From: an uncultured Collinsella sp.
GTDB taxonomy: Bacteria > Actinomycetota > Coriobacteriia > Coriobacteriales > Coriobacteriaceae
Direction of reading: 5' to 3'
NCBI GenBank assembly: GCA_900541235.1
Contig: UQIW01000016.1
Coordinates: 1-64,000 of the forward strand
DNA: 64,000 nt
The stretch's first letter is position 1. Each line of letters starts with the position of its first letter. The notes under the pieces were generated by a model that had not been told where the DNA came from, ran no database searches, and worked only from the letters and a program-made list of their open reading frames with translations. Positions 25,205 to 34,628 of the stretch are shown piece by piece. The translations under genes and the position numbers were made by a program.

Positions 25205-28200
25205 ATGGTCTCTCGTATCTACGTGGAGAAGAAACCCGGGTTCGACGTCGAGGCTCAGCAGCTCAAGGGCGAGCTGACCGAAATTCTCGGCATCAAGGGC
25301 ATCGAGGCCCTGAGGATCATCAACCGCTACGACGTCGAGGGCATCGACGAGGAGCTTTTCCGCTCCTGCGTGCCGACCGTCTTTAGCGAGCCCCAGGTCG
25401 ATGTGACCTACGACGAACTCCCCGCAAGCGATGGCGCCGTCTTTGCCGTCGAATTCCTGCCTGGCCAGTTTGACCAGCGCGCCGACTCCGCCAGCGAGTG
25501 CGTGCAGCTCATCAGCCAGGGCGAGCGCCCCGCCGTGCGCTCCGCCAAGGTCTATATGATCTCGGGCGCTCTGGACGAGGCCGCCATCGATGCCATCAAG
25601 CACTACGTGGTGAACCCCGTCGAGGCGCGCATCGCCTCGCTCGACCTGCCCGAGACGCTGTACATGGAGACTCCCGAGCCCCAGCCCGTCGAGGTGCTCG
25701 ACGGCTTCCGCAAGCTCGACGAGGCCGGCCTTGCCGCCTTTATCGCCGATCGCGGCCTTGCCATGGACGAGGCAGACATCGCCTTCTGCCAGCAGTACTT
25801 CCGCGATGAGGACCGCGACCCCACCATCACCGAGATCCGCGTGATCGACACCTACTGGTCCGACCACTGCCGCCACACCACCTTCGGCACCGTCCTGGAC
25901 GACGTGACGATCGACGACGCCGTGGTGCAGCAAGCCTTCGACCGCTACATGGAGATGCGCCACGAACTCGGCCGCGACGCCAAGCCCGTCTGCCTCATGG
26001 ACATGGGCACCATCGGCGCCAAGTACCTTAAGAAGACCGGCGTCATGACCGATGTCGACGAGTCCGAGGAGATCAACGCCTGCACCGTCAAGGTGAAGGT
26101 CGATGTCGACGGCGAGGACCAGGACTGGCTGTTCCTGTTTAAGAACGAGACCCACAACCACCCGACCGAGATCGAGCCCTTCGGCGGTGCCGCCACCTGC
26201 GTGGGCGGCGCCATCCGCGACCCGCTCTCGGGCCGCAGCTACGTGTACCAGGCCATGCGTGTCACCGGCGCCGGTGACCCCACCGTCCCGGTTTCCGAGA
26301 CGCTCGAGGGCAAGCTGCCGCAGCGCAAGCTCGTGACCACTGCCGCCGCCGGCTACTCCAGCTACGGCAACCAGATCGGCCTTGCCACCGGTCAGGTCAA
26401 CGAACTCTATCACCCCGGTTACGTGGCCAAGCGCATGGAGGTTGGCGCCGTCGTGGGCGCTACCCCGGCAAACCACGTTCGTCGCGAGTGCCCCGCCCCC
26501 ACCGACAAGATCATCCTGCTGGGCGGCCGCACCGGCCGCGATGGCATCGGTGGCGCCACCGGCTCCTCCAAGACCCAGAACACCGAGTCCATCGAGACCT
26601 CGGGTGCCGAGGTCCAGAAGGGCAACGCCCCTGTCGAGCGCAAGCTGCAGCGTCTGTTCCGCCGCGGCGACGCCTGCCGTCTGATCAAGCGCTGCAACGA
26701 CTTTGGCGCCGGCGGCGTCTCGGTCGCCGTGGGCGAGCTTGCCGACGGCCTGTATGTCGACCTGGACACCGTGACCAAGAAGTACGACGGCCTGGACGGC
26801 ACCGAGCTCGCTATCTCTGAGTCCCAGGAGCGCATGGCCTGCGCCGTCGCCGACGGTGACGTCGAGGAGTTCATGGGCTACGCCGCCGAGGAGAACCTGG
26901 AGGCGACCGTTATCGCCGAGGTTACCGCTGAGCCGCGCATGCGCATGGCCTGGAACGGCGTCGCTATCGTCGACCTGTCCCGCGAGTTCCTCAACTCCAA
27001 CGGCGCACCCAAGCACCAGGTCGCCCACGTGTGCGCCCGTAGCGTGTGGCAGCCCAGCTGGGCCGGCACCACGCTCGCCGAGCGCATGACCTCGCTCGTC
27101 ACCGACCTCAACGTCGCTTCCAACAAGGGCCTTTCCGAGCGCTTCGACTCCACCATCGGCGCCGCGACCGTGCTCATGCCCTTTGGCGGCAAGACGCAGC
27201 TCACCCCCAGCTCGGCCATGGTCGCCAAGTTCCCCGTGGGCGGCGAGACCACCACGGCGAGTGCCATGGCATGGGGCTTCAACCCCTATCTGATGGAGGC
27301 CGACCAGTTTGCGGGCGCCTACCTGTCCGTGGTCGAGTCCATCGCCAAGCTCGTGGCTGCCGGCTTTGAGCACAAGCGCGCCTATCTCTCCTTCCAGGAG
27401 TACTTCGAGCGTCTGCGCACCGAGGCCGAGCGCTGGGGCAAGCCCACGGCAGCCGTCCTGGGCGCCCTCATGGCCCAAGTCGACCTGGGTGCCGGCGCCA
27501 TCGGCGGCAAGGACTCCATGAGCGGTTCGTTTGAGGACGAGACCGGCGAGCTCAACGTTCCGCCGACCCTGATCAGCTTCGCCGTCGCCGTGGGCAAGGC
27601 CGCCCGCGCCGTCTCGCCCGAGTTCAAGGGCCTCACGCACCGCGTCGTCCGCATCGCCCCCGCCACCTATGGCGAGGACTACCGTCCCGACGCCCAGCAG
27701 TTGCTCGCCGCGTTTGACGCCGTCGAGGCGCTCACTGCTACCGGCAACGCCCTGGCCATATCCACGCCCGGCTACGGCTGCGGCGCCGAGAGCCTCTTTA
27801 AGATGTGCGTCGGTAACCAGATCGGTATCGAGCTTGCCGAGGATGTAGACGTGGAGAGCCTCTTCACCCCGCTCTACGGCAGTTTTATCGTCGAGCTCGC
27901 CGAGGACGCCGAGCTGCCCGAGGTCGCCGACGGCGTTGTCGTCGAGCCCCTGGGCACCACCGTCGAGGGCTATGTCATCGACACCGGCTCCGAGGTCATC
28001 GAGCTCGCCGAGCTCCAGGAGGCCTGGGAGAGCGGCATCGAGGGCGTCTTCGCCTACCGCAGCGCCGGCGAGACCCCCGAGGTCGAGACCATCGACTTCC
28101 GCGCCAAGGATATCCACGTGTACGGCGGCGCCAAGATCGCCCGCCCGCGCGTGATCATCCCCGTGTTCCCCGGCAACAACTGCGAGTACGACAGCGCCCG

Positions 28201-28951
28201 CGCCTTCCGTGCCGCCGGTGCCGAGGCCGACACCTTCGTGATCAACAACCTCACGCCCGAGGCCGTCGCCGAGAGCACCCACGAGCTTGCCCGCCGCATC
28301 CGTGCAAGCCAGATCGTTATGATCCCCGGCGGCTTCTCGGGCGGCGACGAGCCCGACGGCTCTGCCAAGTTCATCACGGCGTTCTTCCGCGCTCCCGAGG
28401 TCACCGAGGCAGTCCGCGACCTGCTCAAGGCCCGCGATGGCCTGATGCTGGGCATCTGCAACGGCTTCCAGGCCCTGATCAAGCTCGGCCTGGTGCCCTA
28501 CGGCGACATCGTCGACGCCACGCCCGATGCGCCCACGTTGACGTTCAACACCATCGGTCGCCACCAGAGCCGTCTGGTGCGCACCCGCATCTCGTCCAAC
28601 TTGTCCCCGTGGCTGTCGCAGTGCAGCCTGGACGACCCCTATACCGTCGCCATCAGCCACGGCGAGGGCCGCTTTGTCGCCAATGACGAAGTGCTCGCCC
28701 AGCTGATCGCCAACGGCCAGGTCGCCACGCAGTACGTGGGCGAGAACGGCAAACCCAGCATGGACCTTTCCGTCAACCCCAACGGCTCCGCACTCGCCAT
28801 CGAGGGCATCACGAGCCCCGACGGCCGTGTCCTGGGCAAGATGGGCCATGCCGAGCGTCGCGGCGACAACCTGTACTGCAACGTGCCCGAGCATGTCCCC
28901 GGCGACAAATTCATGCCGATCTTTGAGAGCGGCGTAGCCTACTTCGCTTAA
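25205..28951 (+). CDS. purL: phosphoribosylformylglycinamidine synthase, single chain
   Basis: The 1248-residue enzyme performs the fourth step of purine synthesis, converting FGAR, glutamine and ATP to FGAM. It is the large fused type: an N-terminal PurS-like part, two PurM-like halves (SDHCRHTTFG; NETHNHPTEI; GGKDSMSG) and a C-terminal glutamine amidotransferase with Cys1085 in GICNGFQAL and His1152/Glu1154 in SHGEGRF, so PurQ activity is included. Its length fits the E. coli type (about 1295). AGGA lies four bases before ATG 25205. A terminator follows. A very long open frame on the opposite strand is only codon-bias shadow. Confidence 0.97.
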   Translation: MVSRIYVEKKPGFDVEAQQLKGELTEILGIKGIEALRIINRYDVEGIDEELFRSCVPTVFSEPQVDVTYDELPASDGAVFAVEFLPGQFDQRADSASECVQLISQGERPAVRSAKVYMISGALDEAAIDAIKHYVVNPVEARIASLDLPETLYMETPEPQPVEVLDGFRKLDEAGLAAFIADRGLAMDEADIAFCQQYFRDEDRDPTITEIRVIDTYWSDHCRHTTFGTVLDDVTIDDAVVQQAFDRYMEMRHELGRDAKPVCLMDMGTIGAKYLKKTGVMTDVDESEEINACTVKVKVDVDGEDQDWLFLFKNETHNHPTEIEPFGGAATCVGGAIRDPLSGRSYVYQAMRVTGAGDPTVPVSETLEGKLPQRKLVTTAAAGYSSYGNQIGLATGQVNELYHPGYVAKRMEVGAVVGATPANHVRRECPAPTDKIILLGGRTGRDGIGGATGSSKTQNTESIETSGAEVQKGNAPVERKLQRLFRRGDACRLIKRCNDFGAGGVSVAVGELADGLYVDLDTVTKKYDGLDGTELAISESQERMACAVADGDVEEFMGYAAEENLEATVIAEVTAEPRMRMAWNGVAIVDLSREFLNSNGAPKHQVAHVCARSVWQPSWAGTTLAERMTSLVTDLNVASNKGLSERFDSTIGAATVLMPFGGKTQLTPSSAMVAKFPVGGETTTASAMAWGFNPYLMEADQFAGAYLSVVESIAKLVAAGFEHKRAYLSFQEYFERLRTEAERWGKPTAAVLGALMAQVDLGAGAIGGKDSMSGSFEDETGELNVPPTLISFAVAVGKAARAVSPEFKGLTHRVVRIAPATYGEDYRPDAQQLLAAFDAVEALTATGNALAISTPGYGCGAESLFKMCVGNQIGIELAEDVDVESLFTPLYGSFIVELAEDAELPEVADGVVVEPLGTTVEGYVIDTGSEVIELAELQEAWESGIEGVFAYRSAGETPEVETIDFRAKDIHVYGGAKIARPRVIIPVFPGNNCEYDSARAFRAAGAEADTFVINNLTPEAVAESTHELARRIRASQIVMIPGGFSGGDEPDGSAKFITAFFRAPEVTEAVRDLLKARDGLMLGICNGFQALIKLGLVPYGDIVDATPDAPTLTFNTIGRHQSRLVRTRISSNLSPWLSQCSLDDPYTVAISHGEGRFVANDEVLAQLIANGQVATQYVGENGKPSMDLSVNPNGSALAIEGITSPDGRVLGKMGHAERRGDNLYCNVPEHVPGDKFMPIFESGVAYFA

Positions 28952-28989
28952 TACGTTTCCATCGGGTACAATCCCCTCGGGTAACAACA

Positions 28990-29025
28990 CCCGCCACCGG
29001 CACCCCCGGTGGCGGGTTCTTTTTT
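28990..29025 (+). terminator. terminator of purL
   Basis: CCCGCCACCGG pairs with CCGGTGGCGGG around a short loop and is followed by TTCTTTTTT. It lies about 38 bases after the purL stop and 28 before the EamA gene. Confidence 0.95.
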
Positions 29026-29052
29026 GCTTTGCGCGTATAGGAGAAGGACATC

Positions 29053-29988
29053 ATGGAAAGCCGCAAGCCGTATCTCGCCACCCTGCCCGGACTCATCCTG
29101 GGCTGTCTCGTTTGCTGCGCGCTCTGGGGCTCCGCCTTCCCCTGCATCAAGATCGGCTACGGCCTCTTTGGTATTCCCGCGCACGACAGCGCCTCGCAGC
29201 TGCTCTTCGCGGGCCTGCGCTTCACCCTTGCCGGCATGCTGGTCATTGTTGGCATGAGCGTGGCCCAGCGCCGACTGCTCGTTCCGCAAGCGCGCGATAT
29301 CAAGCCCATCTGCATCTTGTCGCTCTTCCAGACTATCGGGCAGTACTTCTTTTTCTACCTGGGCCTCTCGCGCGCCAGCGCCATGTCGAGCTCCATCATC
29401 GAGGCCAGCGCCAACTTCCTCGCAATCCTCTTTGCCGCCCTGGCATTTCACACCGAGAAGCTCAATGCGGCCAAAGTGCTCGGCTGCGTACTGGGCTTTG
29501 CCGGCGTCGCGCTCGTCAACCTTTCGGGCGCGGACGGCACCTTTGGCTTTACGCTCGACGGCGAGGGTTTTATCCTAGCCTCCACCGTCGCGGGTGCCCT
29601 TTCGACCTGCCTGATCGGTATCTTCTCGCGTGAGCACGACGGCGTCTTGCTTGCCGGGTGGCAGTTCTTGGTCGGCGGCCTGGTCCTCACCGCCATCGGC
29701 TTTTTGATGGGTGGCGCGCTCTCCCCCACGGCGATTGCCCCCGCCATCGCGCTCATCATCTACATGGCGCTTATCTCCGCGGTCGCCTACTCGCTGTGGT
29801 CGCGCCTGCTTGCCGTCAACCCCGTCAGCCGCGTCTCGGTCTTTGGGTTTATGAACCCCGTCTTTGGTGTGCTGCTGAGCGCGCTGCTGCTCGGCGAGGG
29901 CGCTGGCACGAGCCCCATTACCGTCATCGTTGCCCTGCTGTTGGTCTGCGGCGGCATCATCATCGTCAACAAACCCAAAAAAGCCTAG
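29053..29988 (+). CDS. EamA/DMT-family transporter
   Basis: The 311-residue protein has ten predicted helices in two EamA halves, with the family opening ALWGSAFPCIKIG and the second-half motif SAVAYSLWSRLLAVNPVSRVS. Members export amino acids or metabolites; the substrate is unknown. GAGAAGGA precedes ATG 29053. It is transcribed between its own terminators, convergent with the diguanylate cyclase gene. Confidence 0.9.
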   Translation: MESRKPYLATLPGLILGCLVCCALWGSAFPCIKIGYGLFGIPAHDSASQLLFAGLRFTLAGMLVIVGMSVAQRRLLVPQARDIKPICILSLFQTIGQYFFFYLGLSRASAMSSSIIEASANFLAILFAALAFHTEKLNAAKVLGCVLGFAGVALVNLSGADGTFGFTLDGEGFILASTVAGALSTCLIGIFSREHDGVLLAGWQFLVGGLVLTAIGFLMGGALSPTAIAPAIALIIYMALISAVAYSLWSRLLAVNPVSRVSVFGFMNPVFGVLLSALLLGEGAGTSPITVIVALLLVCGGIIIVNKPKKA

Positions 29989-30140
29989 CGAGCTCACCTT
30001 TTTAAAGAGGGCGTTCGCACACTTTAGCTCAATGGAGCACACTGATTCTCGTTGATTTCGTACCGAGCCGCGGCGGCAGACGCTCGTCTTGCCGCACCGC
30101 GCCTGGGCGTTATGGCCGGTGGCCCCCGCAAACGCAAAAA

Positions 30141-30176
30141 GGGCGCACGACCATCGCAACGGTCGTGCGCCCTTTT
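30141..30176. terminator. bidirectional terminator (EamA / GGDEF genes)
   Basis: GGGCGCACGACC / GGTCGTGCGCCC with an eight-base loop has A-runs on the left and T-runs on the right, so it serves both convergent genes. Its right T-run touches the stop codon of the GGDEF gene. Confidence 0.95.
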
Positions 30177-30178
30177 TT

Positions 30179-31321
30179 CTAGCGCATCTGGGCGCCGGCT
30201 TTCTTTTTCTCGGCCTTGACGCGGTAGAGTTCCGCGTCGGCAGCGCGAAGCAAGTCTTGCCAGGTATCGACGCCATCACCAACCCGTGCGTAGCCGATGG
30301 ACATCCGCAACAGATACGGAACCTCGGCGCGCGCGAGCTCGTCGTTAATCGCCGAACACAGATCTATGATGTCCTGTTCCGCTGCTGCCTTTTGGAGCAC
30401 CACGAACTCATCGCCACCATAACGTGCAATAAAGCCACCAGACGCCGAGCAGACTTCTTTGAGCGCAGCGGATATGACCTGAAGAGCGTGGTCGCCCTCC
30501 ACATGCCCATAGCGATCGTTAATCTGCTTAAAGCCGTCGGCGTCCATCATGAGCAGATACACATCTTCGGCCTGATCCACATTTGAGAAGAGCGACAGCA
30601 TATAGGTCTCAAAACGGTTGCGATTGTTGAGGCCAGTCAACGGGTCGGTCGAGATGAGTTGCTCCTGGCAGATAATGTAGAGCAGCAACATGCTAATCAT
30701 TATGCCGACACAAAGGCCAGGCACCGAGTATACGATCTGAAAGGTACCGCCCACCAGGGCCGGAATGGCGAAAAATGCCAAGGTTCGATAGATAGCCTTC
30801 GTCTGCAAGCTCTCGACCCTGCGAGATTGCACAAACGCATGCAGGGACGTATGTATAACGTAACAGTAGCTGACAATGGGCTGGATCATATAGGCAAAGC
30901 CGCGACGATACACGCCCTGCGAATCGATATAGAACAAGGCGTGCGTCCAGTAACTGGTAAAAGCCAGCACGACCACCAGAGCCGTAGGCAACGTTACAAG
31001 CACCACCCTATAGCGCGAGGTCACAAGGCGAGAGCCCTGCATCGTCTCGGAATAGATAAACCAAATGAGACACGCGATGGCAAAGAGCGAAAACGAAACC
31101 GCGTTGGAAATCCAGTTGGCAGCAATACCCAACGTGCCGTCCGCACCATCCGAAAGCGTCCAGATCATATCGAATAATATGTACGCGGCAGAGGTGTAGC
31201 CAAGCATGCTAAACAATAGCTGCAGGGTGCTCGAGAACAAGGAGCGACGACTTCGCGCGGCAAGCCCGATAAGAACAATCATGCATAGCAGGAATATCTC
31301 AATCTTGAGTGCCTTAACCAC
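30179..31321 (-). CDS. membrane diguanylate cyclase (GGDEF)
   Basis: The protein of about 380 residues has six or seven N-terminal membrane helices (to about 220) and a C-terminal GGDEF domain with DPLTGLNNR, DADGFKQIND and an intact active-site YGGDEF. It should make cyclic di-GMP; the membrane part probably senses a signal. There is no EAL domain and no I-site is obvious. The start is uncertain: the longest frame begins TTG 31339 right on a GAAGGG ribosome site, so GTG 31321 (VVKALKIEIF) is preferred. Confidence 0.9.
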   Translation of the reverse strand: MVKALKIEIFLLCMIVLIGLAARSRRSLFSSTLQLLFSMLGYTSAAYILFDMIWTLSDGADGTLGIAANWISNAVSFSLFAIACLIWFIYSETMQGSRLVTSRYRVVLVTLPTALVVVLAFTSYWTHALFYIDSQGVYRRGFAYMIQPIVSYCYVIHTSLHAFVQSRRVESLQTKAIYRTLAFFAIPALVGGTFQIVYSVPGLCVGIMISMLLLYIICQEQLISTDPLTGLNNRNRFETYMLSLFSNVDQAEDVYLLMMDADGFKQINDRYGHVEGDHALQVISAALKEVCSASGGFIARYGGDEFVVLQKAAAEQDIIDLCSAINDELARAEVPYLLRMSIGYARVGDGVDTWQDLLRAADAELYRVKAEKKKAGAQMR

Positions 31322-31422
31322 TAGACGCCATCCCTTCAATATCCGAATGGTCAGAATCGCCCAATTCGAATCAGGGCAATAAACACCCCTTTACTCCGCA
31401 GGGGTAAAGGGAATCATAGCAA

Positions 31423-31464
31423 AGCGCCCGAACATCACTGCAAAACAGTTTCTGTTCGGGCGCT
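31423..31464 (-). terminator. terminator of the kdgT-like gene
   Basis: AGCGCCCGAACA / TGTTCGGGCGCT pairs perfectly over 12 bases and is followed on the minus strand by TTGCTATG. A second smaller hairpin (CCCTTTAC / GTAAAGGG, 31388-31411) follows downstream. Confidence 0.75.
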
Positions 31465-31510
31465 CGGACGGCGCGAATTGCACGCCGGAATCAATTATCG
31501 GTAACGGCCG

Positions 31511-32533
31511 TTACTCGCCATCGATGTCGGTCGCGACGGCCTCCTCGATGGCCTCGACACCGGCAGGCGACAGGTCCTCCTTGCCCTGGCAGAACTTCTT
31601 GTCGACCCAGCCGGTCAGAATCGGAGCCATGATTGCCGTGATGATAACGGCAGTGGCGATCTGGGCGTACGCGGTGGGCGCAAGCTCGGCGTAGCGCGGC
31701 GCGACCTCGGCGAGAGCAACCGGCGTGGTCATAGCCGTGCCGGCGATGGTGGAACAAGCCACGGCAGCCTTGCCGTTACCACCGCACAGGCGCTCGAACG
31801 CAAAGGTGATGGGACCGACGACAAACAGCGTGACAAGGCCCAGCAAGATGCCGGAAATACCACCGGCGATGAAGCTCGAAAGGCTCATGGACGCACCGAG
31901 CTGAAAACCAATTACAGCGATCGCGGGATTGGCGCCGGGAACCAGCAGGTTCTTGATAAACGGGAACAGGTTGCCCAGAACCATGCCGATAACGAGCGGC
32001 AAAATGGAGCCGATGATAGTACCGACAGGGATGTTGGCAAGACCCGAAACACCAAGGACGATCATCGTGACGGCGGGGCCGGCCGTAAAGAACAGGATAC
32101 CGACGGCGCCCTGCTCGGACTCATCGCCGAACTCGCCCATGATGCCCGTATAGAGCGCCATGTTGCAAAACGTAATGCCGCCGATGATAGACACGGAGCT
32201 CAGACCCAGGAAGTTGTCGTTAAAGAAATATGCCACGCCTAGGCCGAGAGCCGCTGCGACGACCAGCTTGGGAATCAGCACGACGATACCGGTCTTGATG
32301 GCGCCCGGCGTGGACTTAAAGCTGATGCCGGCGCCCACGAACAGCAGGATCGCGGCGACGATGGTATTGGAGCCACCGCGGCAGGCAGCCGTAAAGAAGC
32401 CGCCGATCTCAAAAACCTGCGGGCAGAAGGTGTTGAGCAAAAGACCGACGATCATCGGATAGATCATGATGTCGCCCGGGATGCGCGGAACCTTGAATTT
32501 CTTTTGCTCGTTGGCAGTCGCTTCCTGTGCCAT
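31511..32533 (-). CDS. kdgT: 2-keto-3-deoxygluconate permease family transporter (KdgT)
   Basis: The 340-residue membrane protein has about ten helices and matches the KDGT family (KVPRIPGDIMIYPMIVGLLLN at the N-terminus; AGAGISFKSTPGAIKTG; later AGTAMTTPVALAEVAP). Family members take up 2-keto-3-deoxygluconate from pectin or alginate breakdown; no sugar-acid catabolic gene lies nearby, so the substrate is only a family inference. GGGGG lies four bases before ATG 32533. It is a single-gene unit. Confidence 0.87.
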   Translation of the reverse strand: MAQEATANEQKKFKVPRIPGDIMIYPMIVGLLLNTFCPQVFEIGGFFTAACRGGSNTIVAAILLFVGAGISFKSTPGAIKTGIVVLIPKLVVAAALGLGVAYFFNDNFLGLSSVSIIGGITFCNMALYTGIMGEFGDESEQGAVGILFFTAGPAVTMIVLGVSGLANIPVGTIIGSILPLVIGMVLGNLFPFIKNLLVPGANPAIAVIGFQLGASMSLSSFIAGGISGILLGLVTLFVVGPITFAFERLCGGNGKAAVACSTIAGTAMTTPVALAEVAPRYAELAPTAYAQIATAVIITAIMAPILTGWVDKKFCQGKEDLSPAGVEAIEEAVATDIDGE

Positions 32534-32683
32534 GAAACCCCCATTTCCGCTGACGCGGAACAAAAGCCCACGTCATGCTTTGCTACAGTAAAGTTTGACC
32601 ATGGTACCAGAAGAAATAGACCAGCTCGGTGAAAAATTCGACAAGTTGGGATGGAACGAGATTCGGCGCCCGCGACGCCACCC

Positions 32684-33007
32684 CTATATAAGGCTCAAGA
32701 CAATATAGAGTACGATGCCCGAGACGCAGCACCACAGCATCGATTTTGTCTTGACCGCCACGACCACGACGCCGACGGCCGCAATCCAGGGAACCAAGGC
32801 AGGCCAGAGTCCCGCGTCGAACGCGCCGGGGCTCACCAAGTCGTTGGCGACCAGCGCGGCAAAGGCAGCGGGCGGGATATAGCCCAGGGCCTCGGTAATG
32901 CGGGGCGACAGGGTCCGCCCGCGCAAGGCGAACGCCGGCGCGATGCGAAAGAACGCGATAGCAGCCCACGACGACAGCCACAGAACCAAGAACTCGTTAA
33001 CGGGCAT
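32684..33007 (-). CDS. azlD: branched-chain amino acid exporter, AzlD subunit
   Basis: The 107-residue protein with four hydrophobic helices (VLWLSSWAAIAFFRIAPAF; LGYIPPAAFAALVANDL) is an AzlD-type partner of AzlC. The pair exports branched-chain amino acids or analogues such as azaleucine. GAGG lies ahead of ATG 33007, and its start overlaps the azlC end by 11 bases. A longer frame to 33241 lies in azlC and is a shadow. Its presence balances the liv import system 14 kb away. Confidence 0.88.
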   Translation of the reverse strand: MPVNEFLVLWLSSWAAIAFFRIAPAFALRGRTLSPRITEALGYIPPAAFAALVANDLVSPGAFDAGLWPALVPWIAAVGVVVVAVKTKSMLWCCVSGIVLYIVLSLI

Positions 33008-33689
33008 CGCGGGCACCTCTTCCGTCAAATACAGCATCGCACGCCAACGCAATGGCAATGCCGGCCACGACGCTTGCCGGCACGGCAATATTCGTGAGGC
33101 CCAAGAACTTGCATACGGCGACGGACACCGCGCCCGAAACCGCCGCGACAACATTGCCGCGCGACAGCCGCTGCGAAAAGAGCAGGCAGATAAAGAGCGA
33201 GGTGCAGACAAAGGCTGCAATGGCGGTGGGAACATCGACAACGGCGCCGACGATGGTGCCCATCGTACACGAAACGCCCCATGTTGCGATGAGGATCACG
33301 TTGAGCACAAAGGACTCGCGCGGGCCCCAATCCTCCCCTTCAACCAACTTGGCAAGCGAGATGCCATATGCCTCCTCGGTAAGTGTCGCGGCAACAGCCA
33401 GCGTCTGACGCTTCGAGGCACCCGTCAGATGCGGCGCGATCGATGCCGAGTAAAGCGCAAAACGCGAGGAGATGGCGGCAACGCTCGCGATAATCGAAGG
33501 TGCCGGCACGTCCGCCAGCCAAAGATTGCAGATCATAAACTGGCCGCTGCCCGTCACAAACGTGCTGCTCAGGGCAAAGACCATCCAGGGCTCCATTCCC
33601 GTCTGCCCCATGATCATTCCGCACGGCGCGCCTATTGCAACATAGGTAAGCATCACCGGCCAGACGGTTCTAACGATTTTGAACACCAT
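32997..33689 (-). CDS. azlC: branched-chain amino acid exporter, AzlC subunit
   Basis: The 230-residue membrane protein belongs to the AzlC/YgaZ family: GQTGMEPWMVFALSSTFV, TGSGQFM, FALYSASIAPHL and LTEEAYGI are typical. It forms an exporter with AzlD. Start ATG 33689 (MVFKIVRTVW) is chosen; the longer frame uses TTG 33758 and adds an unrelated charged tail. It diverges from the HD-domain gene. Confidence 0.9.
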   Translation of the reverse strand: MVFKIVRTVWPVMLTYVAIGAPCGMIMGQTGMEPWMVFALSSTFVTGSGQFMICNLWLADVPAPSIIASVAAISSRFALYSASIAPHLTGASKRQTLAVAATLTEEAYGISLAKLVEGEDWGPRESFVLNVILIATWGVSCTMGTIVGAVVDVPTAIAAFVCTSLFICLLFSQRLSRGNVVAAVSGAVSVAVCKFLGLTNIAVPASVVAGIAIALACDAVFDGRGARDAR

Positions 33690-33815
33690 ACGCTTCTCAT
33701 CCTGACAAGGTCTCCGAGCCGCATGTAGCGATACGGCAGAATCATCATCCGACAGCAACCGAGTTCACCTACAATTGCCACCGGATCGAAAGACACAACT
33801 TTTTAGGAAGTCATT

Positions 33816-34628
33816 ATGACAGCTATCGATCGAGACCGGGCGCGCGCGGCCTTCAAAAGCTACACCGATGCCTACGACGCCACCAACCCACGCATCGCGC
33901 TCAAAATCGAGCATACGTACCACGTGGCCGAGGCATGCGATGCCGTAGCGCGCGAGCAGGGCTGGTCGTCAGAAGATATTGACCTGGCATGGCTTTGCGG
34001 CCTGCTACACGATATGGGCCGCTTTGAGCAGCTGCGACGCTGGGACACCTTTAAGGACGCCGAGAGCATGAGCCATGCGGCGCTGGGCATCGAGGTCCTC
34101 TTTGGCGAGAATCCCGCCGATGCACCCGCCACGACAAACATCCGTGACTTTATCGAAACCGGTGCGCATGACGAGCTCATCCGAGCGAGCATCGCCTATC
34201 ACAGCGACTTTCGCCTGCCGGCACAACTCGACGAGCGTACACGGTGCTTCTGCGATATCGTGCGCGATGGCGACAAGATCGACATTATGCGCACCATCGC
34301 CGACAGCACCGTCGACACTATCCTCAAGGTGGACGAGAAGACGTTTCTCGGCAGCCGTTTCTCGTCGCCGACACTTGCCGCCTTTGACGAGCACCGCTGT
34401 GTCGCACGCGATGAGCGCGATGAGCCCGCCGACTTCTTGGTGGGGCTTATCTGCTTTATGTTTGAGCTCGTCTATCCAGCAAGCCGCGCGCTGGCGCGCG
34501 AGCAGGGCGATATCTACCGCCTGCTCGACGCGCCCTTTGGCATTACGCGGCCCTTTACCGACCCCGCCACGCAGGCGACTTGGAGCCGCCTTAAGGACGA
34601 GATGCGCGACTGGCTGGCGCGCGCCTAG
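33816..34628 (+). CDS. HD-domain phosphohydrolase-like protein
   Basis: The 270-residue cytoplasmic protein has an HD metal site: His33 region (EHTYHVAE), LLHDMGRFEQ with the His-Asp pair and a later Asp in DGDKIDIM. Such proteins hydrolyse nucleotides or other phosphate esters; the substrate is unknown. AGGA precedes ATG 33816. Its stop overlaps the stop of the convergent EtfA gene (shared CTAG). Confidence 0.85.
   Translation: MTAIDRDRARAAFKSYTDAYDATNPRIALKIEHTYHVAEACDAVAREQGWSSEDIDLAWLCGLLHDMGRFEQLRRWDTFKDAESMSHAALGIEVLFGENPADAPATTNIRDFIETGAHDELIRASIAYHSDFRLPAQLDERTRCFCDIVRDGDKIDIMRTIADSTVDTILKVDEKTFLGSRFSSPTLAAFDEHRCVARDERDEPADFLVGLICFMFELVYPASRALAREQGDIYRLLDAPFGITRPFTDPATQATWSRLKDEMRDWLARA

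Noticed and set aside
25187..28990. A 1267-codon open frame on the minus strand
   Set aside because: It is the antisense of purL; the high-GC codon bias leaves the opposite strand open. The product is low-complexity Gly/Ala/Leu/Val without any known motif.
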